Under the pieces are notes generated by a model. The model searched no databases. It saw only the letters and a program-made list of their open reading frames with translations, and was not told the DNA's origin. Of a DNA stretch of 64,000 nucleotides, positions 1 through 7,543 are shown in pieces. A program made the translations under genes and the position numbers. How positions within the stretch are numbered: the stretch's first letter is position 1; every line of letters begins with the position of its first letter. This DNA comes from an uncultured Roseburia sp. (GTDB lineage: Bacteria > Bacillota > Clostridia > Lachnospirales > Lachnospiraceae): the NCBI GenBank assembly GCA_947567625.1, contig CANONN010000004.1, forward strand, positions 1 through 64,000, written 5' to 3'.

Positions 1-683
1 CCCCCATGATGGCCGTTTTTGTGCCCGCTGCCGCACCCGTTGTTGCCATTGCCGCCACAGTAGCCGCAATTGCTGTTGGTGCCCTTTGGGCTGCCACAGT
101 AACCACAGATGTTGCTGTCAGAATTGCCGCCGCAGTAACCGCAGTTGCTGTTGGTGCCCTTTACGCTGCCGCAGTAACCGCAGATATCATCGAGGCATCT
201 GTTTTCGCCGCAGTAATCGCAGATACCGTCCCCGTTATTGTCGGTAAAATTGCAGCCTGCCGTGGAGGTGGCTGTTGCACCGTTGTTGCTTGCCGTGGCT
301 GCCGGATTTTTATAGCCAACCGTACTTGCTGAGTTTTGATTGGCGAAAGTATTTGCCGAGGCGTTATTGCCGCCTGCGTTTGCCGGCGCATAATCGCAGA
401 TGCCGTCGTTATTGCTGTCGGTATAATGACAGTTCGCTTTGATATATCCGCAAATGCCACCCGCATTTGCTTTGAAAAAATGGCAGCCGGAACGGAAATA
501 AGTACTGATGCCGCTGGCATCAATGCTGGCAACGCGGCAGTTTGATCTCAGATAATTGCCTTCAGAGCGTCCGTTCGCGGCGGAACGATACAGTGTGCTG
601 CCGCCACTGGCAGCAAAGGTGGTTACCGTACAGATCGTCAGGGTCAGAGCGGCAGTCAGTATGCCGGTTAATAACTTTCTCAT
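1..683 (-). CDS. Secreted cysteine-rich CGYCG-repeat protein, partial
   Basis: The frame opens at an ATG preceded by GGAGG with 6 nt spacing and reads 227 codons to the window edge, so the C-terminus is missing. Residues 1-25 form a signal peptide ending near TFAA. The mature part is rich in Ser, Asn and Gly. Two D-x3-DGICD segments lie at residues 89-97 and 148-156; the second runs into CDYCG. CGYCG then recurs at 168, 181, 193 and 206, a period of 12-13 residues, followed by a GHKNGHH tail. Thirteen cysteines fall within residues 144-217. I do not recognise a named family. The paired CxxC motifs and the His tail suggest metal binding or disulfide-bonded surface modules, which is inference. 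An AraC regulator lies 106 bp upstream on the same strand. Confidence 0.8.
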   Translation of the reverse strand, partial: MRKLLTGILTAALTLTICTVTTFAASGGSTLYRSAANGRSEGNYLRSNCRVASIDASGISTYFRSGCHFFKANAGGICGYIKANCHYTDSNNDGICDYAPANAGGNNASANTFANQNSASTVGYKNPAATASNNGATATSTAGCNFTDNNGDGICDYCGENRCLDDICGYCGSVKGTNSNCGYCGGNSDSNICGYCGSPKGTNSNCGYCGGNGNNGCGSGHKNGHHG

Positions 684-789
684 GATTTACCTCCATATAC
701 ACGTTGATAGTTCTATCGCAATTCCTATTGTTTTTAATCATAACACGATTTGCCCCGAGAAATCCATTCACTTTAATAAAAAATTTTTT

Positions 790-1650
790 CTACCAGAGCC
801 GTCGAAATTCTCCGGGCGTCATCTGCTCTACCTTTTTGAAAATCCTCGAAAAGTAGTTGGCGTCATTGAGTCCGCACTCGCGGCTGATTTGTTCCATGGA
901 GAGCGAGGAAAAACGCAGCAGTTGCTTGGCATGCGTAATGCGCACCTGCAACAGGTAATTGTTGACCGAGAGGCCAAACTGATTTTTAAACAGTCGGGTC
1001 AGATAAAACTTATTGATATAAAAGCGTTCCGCCAGAGCGTCCAGCGTGAGCTTTTCCTGATAGTGGGCGTCGAGATATTCTTTGATATCCTGCAAATCGC
1101 GCCTGGCGGAAGCGCCGTGCAGTGGGGAAGCCGGCTTCCAGCTCTCTTCCATTAAGAGCGTTAAGAGTGCTGTCAATTTTTCGTATATTTTCATATCGCG
1201 CACATAGGAGTTGGAATCGGCGATCGCGTATAGCTCCGACAGCACAGTCTCGTACACGGAAATGTCCTTGGCACGAAAACAGGGATTGCCGCTGCGCTCG
1301 GTATATTTTTTGTAGATGCCGTTCATGTTGGGGCCGTAAAAATGCGCCCAACTCAGGCTCCAGAGATCATCATCGGTATGGTGGGAGTATGATTTTTGAC
1401 AGTCTAAAAAAACACAGTCGCCGGCAAAGAGCGGATAAACCCTGCCTTCATAGTCAAGCGAGCCGGAGCCGTTTTTCACTAAAAAAAACAGGTACGAAGC
1501 GAGATTTTCGCGTTTGCTGGTATGGGCCTTTAGGGCCGTGAGAGTGCCGACTTCCTGCAAATGAATCAGGTTGGTGTTGGCGAACACCGAGGGCGTGTAG
1601 AGAATACGCTTTGAGTTTACCTGATTGCTTAAAAACAGAGAAGATTCCAT
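790..1650 (-). CDS. AraC-family transcriptional regulator
   Basis: A 286-residue protein. The N-terminal half (about residues 20-150) resembles the AraC cupin-type ligand-binding domain. The last 100 residues hold the two helix-turn-helix motifs of the family, including a DANYFSRIFKK segment and a TPGEFRR end. The start at 1650 is chosen because AAGGAGA lies just upstream; a longer frame reaching 1794 has no ribosome site. In this family the N-terminal domain usually senses a sugar or other small ligand and the C-terminal domain binds promoter DNA. The cysteine-rich secreted gene follows on the same strand and could be co-transcribed or a target. The ligand cannot be told from sequence. Confidence 0.9.
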   Translation of the reverse strand: MESSLFLSNQVNSKRILYTPSVFANTNLIHLQEVGTLTALKAHTSKRENLASYLFFLVKNGSGSLDYEGRVYPLFAGDCVFLDCQKSYSHHTDDDLWSLSWAHFYGPNMNGIYKKYTERSGNPCFRAKDISVYETVLSELYAIADSNSYVRDMKIYEKLTALLTLLMEESWKPASPLHGASARRDLQDIKEYLDAHYQEKLTLDALAERFYINKFYLTRLFKNQFGLSVNNYLLQVRITHAKQLLRFSSLSMEQISRECGLNDANYFSRIFKKVEQMTPGEFRRLW

Positions 1651-2017
1651 ATAAGTCTCCTTCCGGTTCATAGGATGTTGATTGTTGATCTGCTGTTTGG
1701 CAGCAATTTGCTGCCAGGGACGAAGCAAAAGAAATGATATGTTTATTTTACCATAAAAAGTCAATATTGTGCTATAATAATCCAACATATACACTTACAC
1801 GCGTTAAAATCAGCCTTTAAAATGAAATATGAATCCATGTAGCGCTGGTAGAAACGACAAAAACATTTCTGTCGCGTCGGTATCATAAAGAGTTGTGTTT
1901 TGGGAAAAGCTAATCGTAAACGACCGCTATATAATAATTTGTTGTACATCAAAACATGATAACATGTATGAGTATCAGCGATAAAAACTATAATCATAAA
2001 GAAAGTTGAGGTATGGT
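1651..2017. other. Divergent intergenic region between AraC gene and gmd
   Basis: This AT-rich 367-bp gap contains no convincing gene. On the plus strand TGCTATAAT at 1770-1778 is an extended -10 element that could drive gmd with a leader of about 230 nt. A second TATAAT sits at 1930-1935, without a good -35. On the minus strand TTGACT (around 1757-1762) and a TGGTAAAAT element could drive the AraC gene. GGCAGC/GCTGCC (1699-1704/1710-1715) forms a small hairpin in the AraC leader. ACATG/CATGT around 1953-1967 is a short dyad upstream of gmd. Confidence 0.5.
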
Positions 2018-3076
2018 ATGAAAAAAGCATTAATCACGGGTATTACGGGACAGGACGGATCGTTTCTGGCAGAATTTTTGCTGGAGAAAGGGTATGAGGT
2101 GCACGGTGTGATACGGCGCGCTTCCATCTCAAATACGGCGAGAATCGATCATTTGCTGGCGCAAAACGCGATCACTCTCCACGAGGGCGATATGGCAGAT
2201 TCTTCTTCCCTGATTCGTATTATCGGCCTGGTGCAGCCGGATGAGATCTACAACCTGGCGGCGCAGTCCCATGTACAGATTTCCTTTGACGCGCCGGAAT
2301 ACTCCGGTGATGTAGATGCAATCGGTGTCCTCCGTATCCTTGAAGCGGTGCGTATTCTCAATCTTACCAAAAAGACCAGAGTATATCAGGCTTCCACATC
2401 TGAGCTGTTCGGAAAGGTGGAGGAGATGCCGCAGAAAGAGACGACGCCGTTTCACCCGTACAGCCCGTATGCGGTCGCAAAACAATACGGCTTTTGGATT
2501 ACCAAAGAGTATCGTGAGGCGTACGGCATGTTTGCGGTAAACGGTATTCTATTTAATCATGAATCGGAGCGCCGCGGAGAGAACTTTGTGACAAGGAAGA
2601 TCACGCTGGCTGCGGGACGTATTGCGGAAGGACTGCAGGATCATTTGGAGCTTGGCAATATGGATTCGCTGCGCGACTGGGGTTATGCGAGAGACTATGT
2701 GGAGTGTATGTGGCTGATTTTACAGCATGATGTTCCCGAGGATTTCGTCATCGCTACGGGTGAGCAGCATACGGTCAGAGATTTCACCGAGAAAGCGTTC
2801 GCGGCCAATGGCATAGAGCTTCGCTGGGAAGGCGAAGGCATGGATGAAAAGGGCTATGACAAGGCGACAGGAAAGATGTTAGTCTGCGTCAATCCCGCGT
2901 GGTTCCGTCCCACCGATGTGGACAACCTTTGGGGAGACCCGACGAAAGCAAAGACTGTGCTTGGCTGGAATCCGCAGAAAACCAGCTATGAGGAGCTGGT
3001 GGAGATTATGGCAAAGCATGACCGTGCGCTTGCTAAAAGCGAGAGAGCGGTGAAAGAAGCGGCAAAATGCGACTAA
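2018..3076 (+). CDS. gmd: GDP-mannose 4,6-dehydratase
   Basis: This enzyme converts GDP-D-mannose to GDP-4-keto-6-deoxymannose, the committed step to GDP-L-fucose and GDP-D-rhamnose. The 352-residue length is normal for Gmd. The N-terminal Rossmann motif reads [10 protein letters not shown], and the SDR catalytic Tyr and Lys are in [11 protein letters not shown] near residues 150-160. The family signature around [16 protein letters not shown] is present. The ATG at 2018 is chosen; a TTG four codons upstream is in frame but less well placed. The next gene is GDP-fucose synthase, so the product is most likely GDP-L-fucose. The 163-bp spacer to that gene is highly structured. Confidence 0.97.
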   Translation: MKKALITGITGQDGSFLAEFLLEKGYEVHGVIRRASISNTARIDHLLAQNAITLHEGDMADSSSLIRIIGLVQPDEIYNLAAQSHVQISFDAPEYSGDVDAIGVLRILEAVRILNLTKKTRVYQASTSELFGKVEEMPQKETTPFHPYSPYAVAKQYGFWITKEYREAYGMFAVNGILFNHESERRGENFVTRKITLAAGRIAEGLQDHLELGNMDSLRDWGYARDYVECMWLILQHDVPEDFVIATGEQHTVRDFTEKAFAANGIELRWEGEGMDEKGYDKATGKMLVCVNPAWFRPTDVDNLWGDPTKAKTVLGWNPQKTSYEELVEIMAKHDRALAKSERAVKEAAKCD

Positions 3077-3111
3077 ATTTGACAGATTGCAAAGCGACAT
3101 CGTGACTAGGT

Positions 3112-3226
3112 TGAAAAATCAGCTTGCTAGCTTGCTTTTTCACACAAATTGAGCCGGAGCCACAAATCTGAAGAGCAAAGACGAATCTGATATTCGTCTC
3201 GCGTGCCTATATGAAAAAGCTCCGGC
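3112..3226 (+). promoter_or_regulatory. Structured gmd-fcl spacer with competing stems
   Basis: Several perfect complementary arms overlap here. TGAAAAA (3112-3118) can pair with TTTTTCA (3136-3142). GCTTTTTCA (3134-3142) can instead pair with TGAAAAAGC (3212-3220). GCCGGAGC (3153-3160) pairs with GCTCCGGC (3219-3226), which ends 2 nt before the GGAGG of fcl. AGACGAAT/ATTCGTCT (3179-3186/3192-3199) is an independent 8-bp hairpin. The long stems share bases 3219-3220 and cross each other, so they are mutually exclusive or form a pseudoknot. I infer a role in attenuation or in ribosome-site access for fcl; no known riboswitch is recognised. Confidence 0.5.
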
Positions 3227-3239
3227 ATGGAGGATGAAT

Positions 3240-4181
3240 ATGGAAAAAGATGCAAAAATATATGTGGCGGGGCACCGCGGGATGGTGGGGTCGGCCATTA
3301 TCCGAGAGCTAAATCGCCAGGGTTATACCAATATTATTACAAGGACCCACAAAGAGTTAAACCTCTGCCGGCAGGATGAGGTGGAAACCTTCTTCGCGGA
3401 AGAAAAGCCGGACTATGTATTCCTCGCGGCTGCGAAGGTGGGCGGCATTGTGGCGAATGAGAGCGCACTGGCCGATTTTATGTACGATAACATGACGTTG
3501 GAGATGAATGTGATTCATTCCGCATGGCAGAACGGCTGCAAAAAATTGCAGTTTATGGGTTCGTCCTGCATCTATCCGCGTCTCGCGCCGCAGCCTATGA
3601 AAGAAAGCTGTCTTTTGACGAGTTCTCTGGAAAAGACCAATGAGGCATATGCCCTGGCAAAGATTTCCGGTCTCAAGTACTGTGAATACTTAAACAAGCA
3701 GTACGGCACCGACTATATCTCTGTGATGCCAACCAATCTTTATGGTCCGAACGATAATTACCATCCGACACACAGCCATGTGTTGCCGGCGTTTATACGG
3801 CGTTTCCATGAGGCAAAAGAGCAGAATCTGCCCTCCGTCACCTGTTGGGGCGACGGCAGCCCGCTGCGGGAATTTATGTATGTGGATGATCTGGCAAATC
3901 TCTGCGTATTTTTGATGAATCACTACAGCGGAGATGAAACGGTCAACGCGGGGACAGGCAAAGAGCTTACCATCAAAGAGCTTGCCCAGACGGTGGCGAA
4001 AGTGATCGGCTATGAGGGCGAAATCCTGTGGGATACCAGCAAACCAAACGGTACGCCGCGCAAACTTCTTGATGTCTCAAAAGCGGAGGCGCTGGGCTGG
4101 CATTATAAGACGGAGCTGGAAGAGGGAATACGACTGTCCTATGAAGACTTTTTAAACAATCCGATGCGGGCGGAGCGGTAA
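3240..4181 (+). CDS. fcl: GDP-L-fucose synthase
   Basis: This is the bifunctional epimerase/reductase that turns GDP-4-keto-6-deoxymannose into GDP-L-fucose with NADPH. The 313-residue protein has the Rossmann motif GHRGMVGSA near residue 11 and the SDR YxxxK in EAYALAKISG. The ATG at 3240 lies 6 nt after GGAGG; an in-frame ATG at 3234 touches the ribosome site and is less likely. It sits between gmd and manC, and manC starts 20 bp after its stop. The pathway context makes the assignment secure. Confidence 0.96.
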   Translation: MEKDAKIYVAGHRGMVGSAIIRELNRQGYTNIITRTHKELNLCRQDEVETFFAEEKPDYVFLAAAKVGGIVANESALADFMYDNMTLEMNVIHSAWQNGCKKLQFMGSSCIYPRLAPQPMKESCLLTSSLEKTNEAYALAKISGLKYCEYLNKQYGTDYISVMPTNLYGPNDNYHPTHSHVLPAFIRRFHEAKEQNLPSVTCWGDGSPLREFMYVDDLANLCVFLMNHYSGDETVNAGTGKELTIKELAQTVAKVIGYEGEILWDTSKPNGTPRKLLDVSKAEALGWHYKTELEEGIRLSYEDFLNNPMRAER

Positions 4182-4201
4182 ACAGAGCATGGAGGATGAT
4201 T

Positions 4202-5518
4202 ATGAATATAGTACTATTGTCTGGCGGGTCAGGGAAACGCCTGTGGCCGCTGTCCAACGACATACGTTCCAAGCAGTTTATTAAAATATTTAAGTCGCCG
4301 GAAGGCGAGTATGAGTCCATGGTCCAGCGCGTCTATGGGCAGATTCGGCGGGTGGACTCGGATGCAACGGTGACAATCGCCACCTCAAAGACGCAGGTCT
4401 CCTCCATCCACAATCAGTTGGGCGAGGATGTCGGCATTTCCGTGGAGCCGTGCAGGAGAGACACGTTTCCGGCGATTGCGCTTGCGACCGCTTATCTGCA
4501 TGATATACAGGGGGTGGCAGAGGACGAGGCAGTCGTTGTCTGCCCGGTCGACCCGTATGTGGAGCAGGATTATTTTGAGGCGTTAAAGGCGCTGGGCGAG
4601 CGCGCGGCAGGGGGAGACGCCAACCTTGTCCTCATGGGAATCGAGCCGACCTATCCCAGTGAGAAATACGGCTATATTATTCCCGAGAGTAAAGAGAATA
4701 TCAGCGGCGTTAAGACGTTCAAGGAAAAGCCGGATGCAAAGACGGCGGAGGATTACATTTCCCGCGGAGCGCTCTGGAACGGCGGCGTGTTCGCCTATAA
4801 GCTCAGTTATGTGCTGAATAAGGCGCATGAGCTGATTGATTTTACGGATTATCACGATCTGTTTGACAAATATGAGACGCTCAATAAAATCAGTTTTGAC
4901 TATGCGGTAGTAGAAAAAGAGAGTAAGATCGAGGTCATGCGTTTTGCCGGCCAATGGAAAGATCTTGGGACATGGAACACCCTGACCGAGGCCATGGAGG
5001 ACGCCTGCGTCGGGGAAGCCATCTTAAACGAGACCTGCCACAATGTACATGTCATCAATGAGCTTGACGTGCCGATACTGTGCATGGGATTAAAAGATGT
5101 GGTAGTTTCGGCGAGCCCGGAGGGCATCCTGGTATCCGACAAAGAGCAGTCGAGCTATATCAAGCCGTTTGTGGACAAGCTCGCCCAGACGGTGATGTTT
5201 GCCGAAAAATCGTGGGGCAGCTTTCGGGTGATCGATATCGAGGACGGCAGCATGACGATCAAGGTCACGCTCAATGCCGGCCATATGATGAATTATCACA
5301 GCCATAAGCTGCGCGATGAAGTGTGGACGGTCATATCGGGCACGGGAAGAACGATCGTTGACGGCATGGAACAGCCGGTATCAGCCGGCGACGTGGTTAC
5401 CATGCAGGCCGGATGCCGTCACACGATTATCGCCGACACAGAGTTGAAGGTGATGGAGGTACAGCTCGGAGAGGAGATCAGCGTGCATGACAAACAGAAA
5501 TTCAATCTGGAAGACTGA
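4202..5518 (+). CDS. manC: Mannose-1-phosphate guanylyltransferase (ManC type)
   Basis: This enzyme makes GDP-mannose from mannose-1-P and GTP. The 438-residue protein has the nucleotidyltransferase motif LLSGGSGKRLWPLS at the N-terminus, the FKEKPD signature near residue 180, and a C-terminal cupin of about 110 residues (NYHSHKLRDEVW...) as in bifunctional ManC/type II mannose-6-P isomerases. It is slightly shorter than proteobacterial ManC. The ATG at 4202 lies 6 nt after GGAGG, the same arrangement as in fcl. Whether the cupin is a working isomerase is unclear, because a separate class I isomerase follows and overlaps its end by 32 bp. Confidence 0.94.
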   Translation: MNIVLLSGGSGKRLWPLSNDIRSKQFIKIFKSPEGEYESMVQRVYGQIRRVDSDATVTIATSKTQVSSIHNQLGEDVGISVEPCRRDTFPAIALATAYLHDIQGVAEDEAVVVCPVDPYVEQDYFEALKALGERAAGGDANLVLMGIEPTYPSEKYGYIIPESKENISGVKTFKEKPDAKTAEDYISRGALWNGGVFAYKLSYVLNKAHELIDFTDYHDLFDKYETLNKISFDYAVVEKESKIEVMRFAGQWKDLGTWNTLTEAMEDACVGEAILNETCHNVHVINELDVPILCMGLKDVVVSASPEGILVSDKEQSSYIKPFVDKLAQTVMFAEKSWGSFRVIDIEDGSMTIKVTLNAGHMMNYHSHKLRDEVWTVISGTGRTIVDGMEQPVSAGDVVTMQAGCRHTIIADTELKVMEVQLGEEISVHDKQKFNLED

Positions 5519-6494
5519 GCCTTTTCTTTTAAAACCGGCAGGGAAAGATTACCTGTGGGGAGGGACGCGTCTCAATGATGATTTCTCAAAAAATATCGCC
5601 ATGGAGCCCCTGGCTGAAACCTGGGAGTGTTCCACGCATCCCGACGGCCCCAGTATCGTCGCCAGCGGCAGGTACGAGGGGAAAACGTTATCCGAAGTGC
5701 TGAACCTTCACCCGGAATACCTGGGCACACATCCGCGCACGCACGGCGAGCTGCCGATCTTGATTAAACTGATCGATGCAAAGAAAGATTTGTCCGTGCA
5801 GGTACATCCGGGCGACGACTATGCAAAGAAATATGAAAACGGCTCGCTCGGCAAGACGGAAATGTGGTATGTGCTGGATGCGGTTGGAGACGCCAAGCTG
5901 GTGTACGGGTTCCGCGCGGATATGGACCGGGAAAAACTAAAAAAAAGCATCGAGCGCGGTACGGTCGAAAAGTACCTGCAAAAAGTGCGCATCAAAAAAG
6001 ATGACGTGTTTTATATCGAGGCGGGCAGAGTCCATGCGATCGGTGCCGGAGCGCTGATCGCGGAGATTCAGGAGAGCTCGAACCTCACCTACCGCCTGTT
6101 CGACTACAACCGTGTGGACAAAAACGGCAAAAGGCGCGAGCTGCACATCGACAAAGCGCTCGACGTCGCCAATTTAAAGGGGAGTGAAGAACCCCGACAG
6201 CCGTTGCGCGTGCTCAGATATCAGATGGGCTGCGCGTCTGAATTATTGTGCCGCTGTAAATATTTTCAGGTGGAGCGTCAGCTGATTAACACCGAGCGGT
6301 GCCGAAAGATGGCCGATTTTGAGACGACAGGAAATTCATTCCATGTATTGCTCTGTGTCGGCGGCTGTGGTACACTTTTTCTGGAAAACGGGTCGTCCCT
6401 GAACTTTTTTCGCGGTGACTGCATCTTTGTCCCGGCGGATTCCATGGCGCTCAAACTGCACGGAAAAGCGCAGATGCTCAATGTGAGCTGCTAA
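5487..6494 (+). CDS. manA: Class I mannose-6-phosphate isomerase
   Basis: It interconverts fructose-6-P and mannose-6-P, feeding the GDP-mannose pathway. The 335-residue length fits Firmicute ManA. The zinc-site segments are visible: QVHPGDDYA, the Glu in GKTEMWYVL, and the His in AGRVHAIGAG. The start at 5487 lies inside the end of manC (32-bp overlap, different frame) behind GGAGAGGAG, which suggests translational coupling. The pathway is complete here except for a phosphomannomutase. Confidence 0.94.
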   Translation: MTNRNSIWKTEPFLLKPAGKDYLWGGTRLNDDFSKNIAMEPLAETWECSTHPDGPSIVASGRYEGKTLSEVLNLHPEYLGTHPRTHGELPILIKLIDAKKDLSVQVHPGDDYAKKYENGSLGKTEMWYVLDAVGDAKLVYGFRADMDREKLKKSIERGTVEKYLQKVRIKKDDVFYIEAGRVHAIGAGALIAEIQESSNLTYRLFDYNRVDKNGKRRELHIDKALDVANLKGSEEPRQPLRVLRYQMGCASELLCRCKYFQVERQLINTERCRKMADFETTGNSFHVLLCVGGCGTLFLENGSSLNFFRGDCIFVPADSMALKLHGKAQMLNVSC

Positions 6495-6573
6495 AACGCG
6501 CAGGTTGTTGGCTGTAATAATTTGGCAGTCTAAAACTCATATATTCTAAAAAATGCAATAAACATGTTCAAAG

Positions 6574-6635
6574 GGGCTATTTTGTGGTGGAGCGTTACAA
6601 ATAGCCCTGCGGGCATCCTGCCCTGTAAGCGCTCC
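6574..6635 (+). promoter_or_regulatory. Pseudoknot-like leader before the DUF4234 gene
   Basis: GGGCTATTT (6574-6582) pairs perfectly with AAATAGCCC (6599-6607). GGAGCGTTAC, lying entirely in that loop (6589-6598), pairs with GTAAGCGCTCC (6625-6635) with one bulge. A third hairpin, GCCC/GGGC, is possible at 6604-6614. The two main stems cross, so the leader can form a pseudoknot or switch between folds. The last arm ends about 5 nt before the GGAGG of the next gene. No known aptamer class is recognised; a regulatory role is inferred. Confidence 0.5.
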
Positions 6636-6651
6636 AGAATGGAGGAACTCT

Positions 6652-6993
6652 ATGGTAGAACAGAGAAGCATAGGGATATACATATTACTATCTATCGTCA
6701 CATGCGGAATCTACGCAATTTACTGGTTTATCTGCCTGACAAACGACACCAATACGGTTTCCGGTGATGTAAACGGGACATCGGGCGGCGTGGCGTTTTT
6801 GCTGACGCTGGTCACATGCGGAATTTACGGCTTGTACTGGGCATACAAGCAGGGGGACAAAATCGACTTTGCGAAACGCCAGCGCGGCGTCCCGTCCACC
6901 AACACGGGACTTTTATACCTGGTGTTAAGCGTGTTTGGCCTTGGAATCGTAGCGTATGCTCTGATGCAGGATGAACTGAATAAGCTGGCATAA
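6652..6993 (+). CDS. DUF4234-type small membrane protein
   Basis: A 113-residue integral membrane protein with three hydrophobic segments. The phrase VTCGIYxxYW occurs twice (near residues 16-26 and 54-64), typical of DUF4234 proteins whose function is unknown. The start lies 6 nt after GGAGGA. Its stop codon overlaps the next ATG by one base (TAATG), so the two genes are translationally linked. The crossed-stem leader just upstream suggests post-transcriptional control. Confidence 0.85.
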   Translation: MVEQRSIGIYILLSIVTCGIYAIYWFICLTNDTNTVSGDVNGTSGGVAFLLTLVTCGIYGLYWAYKQGDKIDFAKRQRGVPSTNTGLLYLVLSVFGLGIVAYALMQDELNKLA

Positions 6994-7364
6994 TGAAAAA
7001 GAGGGCATGGAAGGTAGTAACGTTTGGCATGGTATTCTTAGTGGCGGGAATTTTCTACGCATGGTTCGTGGAAGTTTCCGGCATAGGGATTCCATGCCCT
7101 TTTTTTGCCGTGACGGGACGCTACTGTCCGGGCTGCGGTGTGACGCATATGTGTATGGCCCTCTTAAAACTTGACTTTGCCGCGGCATTTGAGAGCAACG
7201 GCATGGTGCTGATTTTGATGCCTGTGTTTGCGCCCATGCTGATTAAAAATGTGATCGCGTATGTCAGGACAGGCAGGTATCGTCTGAGCAAAGCGGAACA
7301 GATTCTGGTCATGACGGCGATTGTTCTGCTGATCGGATTTGGCATAGCGCGCAATCTTCTTTAA
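6993..7364 (+). CDS. DUF2752 family membrane protein
   Basis: A 123-residue membrane protein with three predicted helices and the DUF2752 hallmark: a CP motif followed by YCPGCGVTHMCMALL (about residues 30-55). The family is found beside DUF4234 or TM2 proteins in Firmicutes; its function is not established. The cysteine cluster at the membrane face might bind metal or be redox active, which is inference. The start overlaps the stop of the previous gene by one base. Confidence 0.85.
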   Translation: MKKRAWKVVTFGMVFLVAGIFYAWFVEVSGIGIPCPFFAVTGRYCPGCGVTHMCMALLKLDFAAAFESNGMVLILMPVFAPMLIKNVIAYVRTGRYRLSKAEQILVMTAIVLLIGFGIARNLL

Positions 7365-7409
7365 AATTTTTTTAATTCTTTTAGAAAATTATACGAAAAG
7401 AAAAAAGTG

Positions 7410-7418
7410 TGCTATAAT
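7410..7418 (+). promoter_or_regulatory. Extended -10 promoter for the FnIII/GH25 gene
   Basis: TGCTATAAT at 7410-7418 is a perfect extended -10 element in an AT-rich tract, with no clear -35. The expected transcript starts near 7425 and carries a leader of about 120 nt to the ATG at 7544. Confidence 0.55.
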
Positions 7419-7543
7419 AGGCATAGTTTATGATAGGCTTGTGTATTATGGGTGGTTTGAATCCCCGCAGATAAAGATACTGAGCGTAAAACAGATTCAT
7501 TGGGCGATATAGAGCAGAGATCAGGGAAAGGAAGGATGGTCAC

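Noticed and set aside
7425-7543. Leader of the FnIII gene as a c-di-GMP riboswitch
   Set aside because: The conserved aptamer core motifs are not found.
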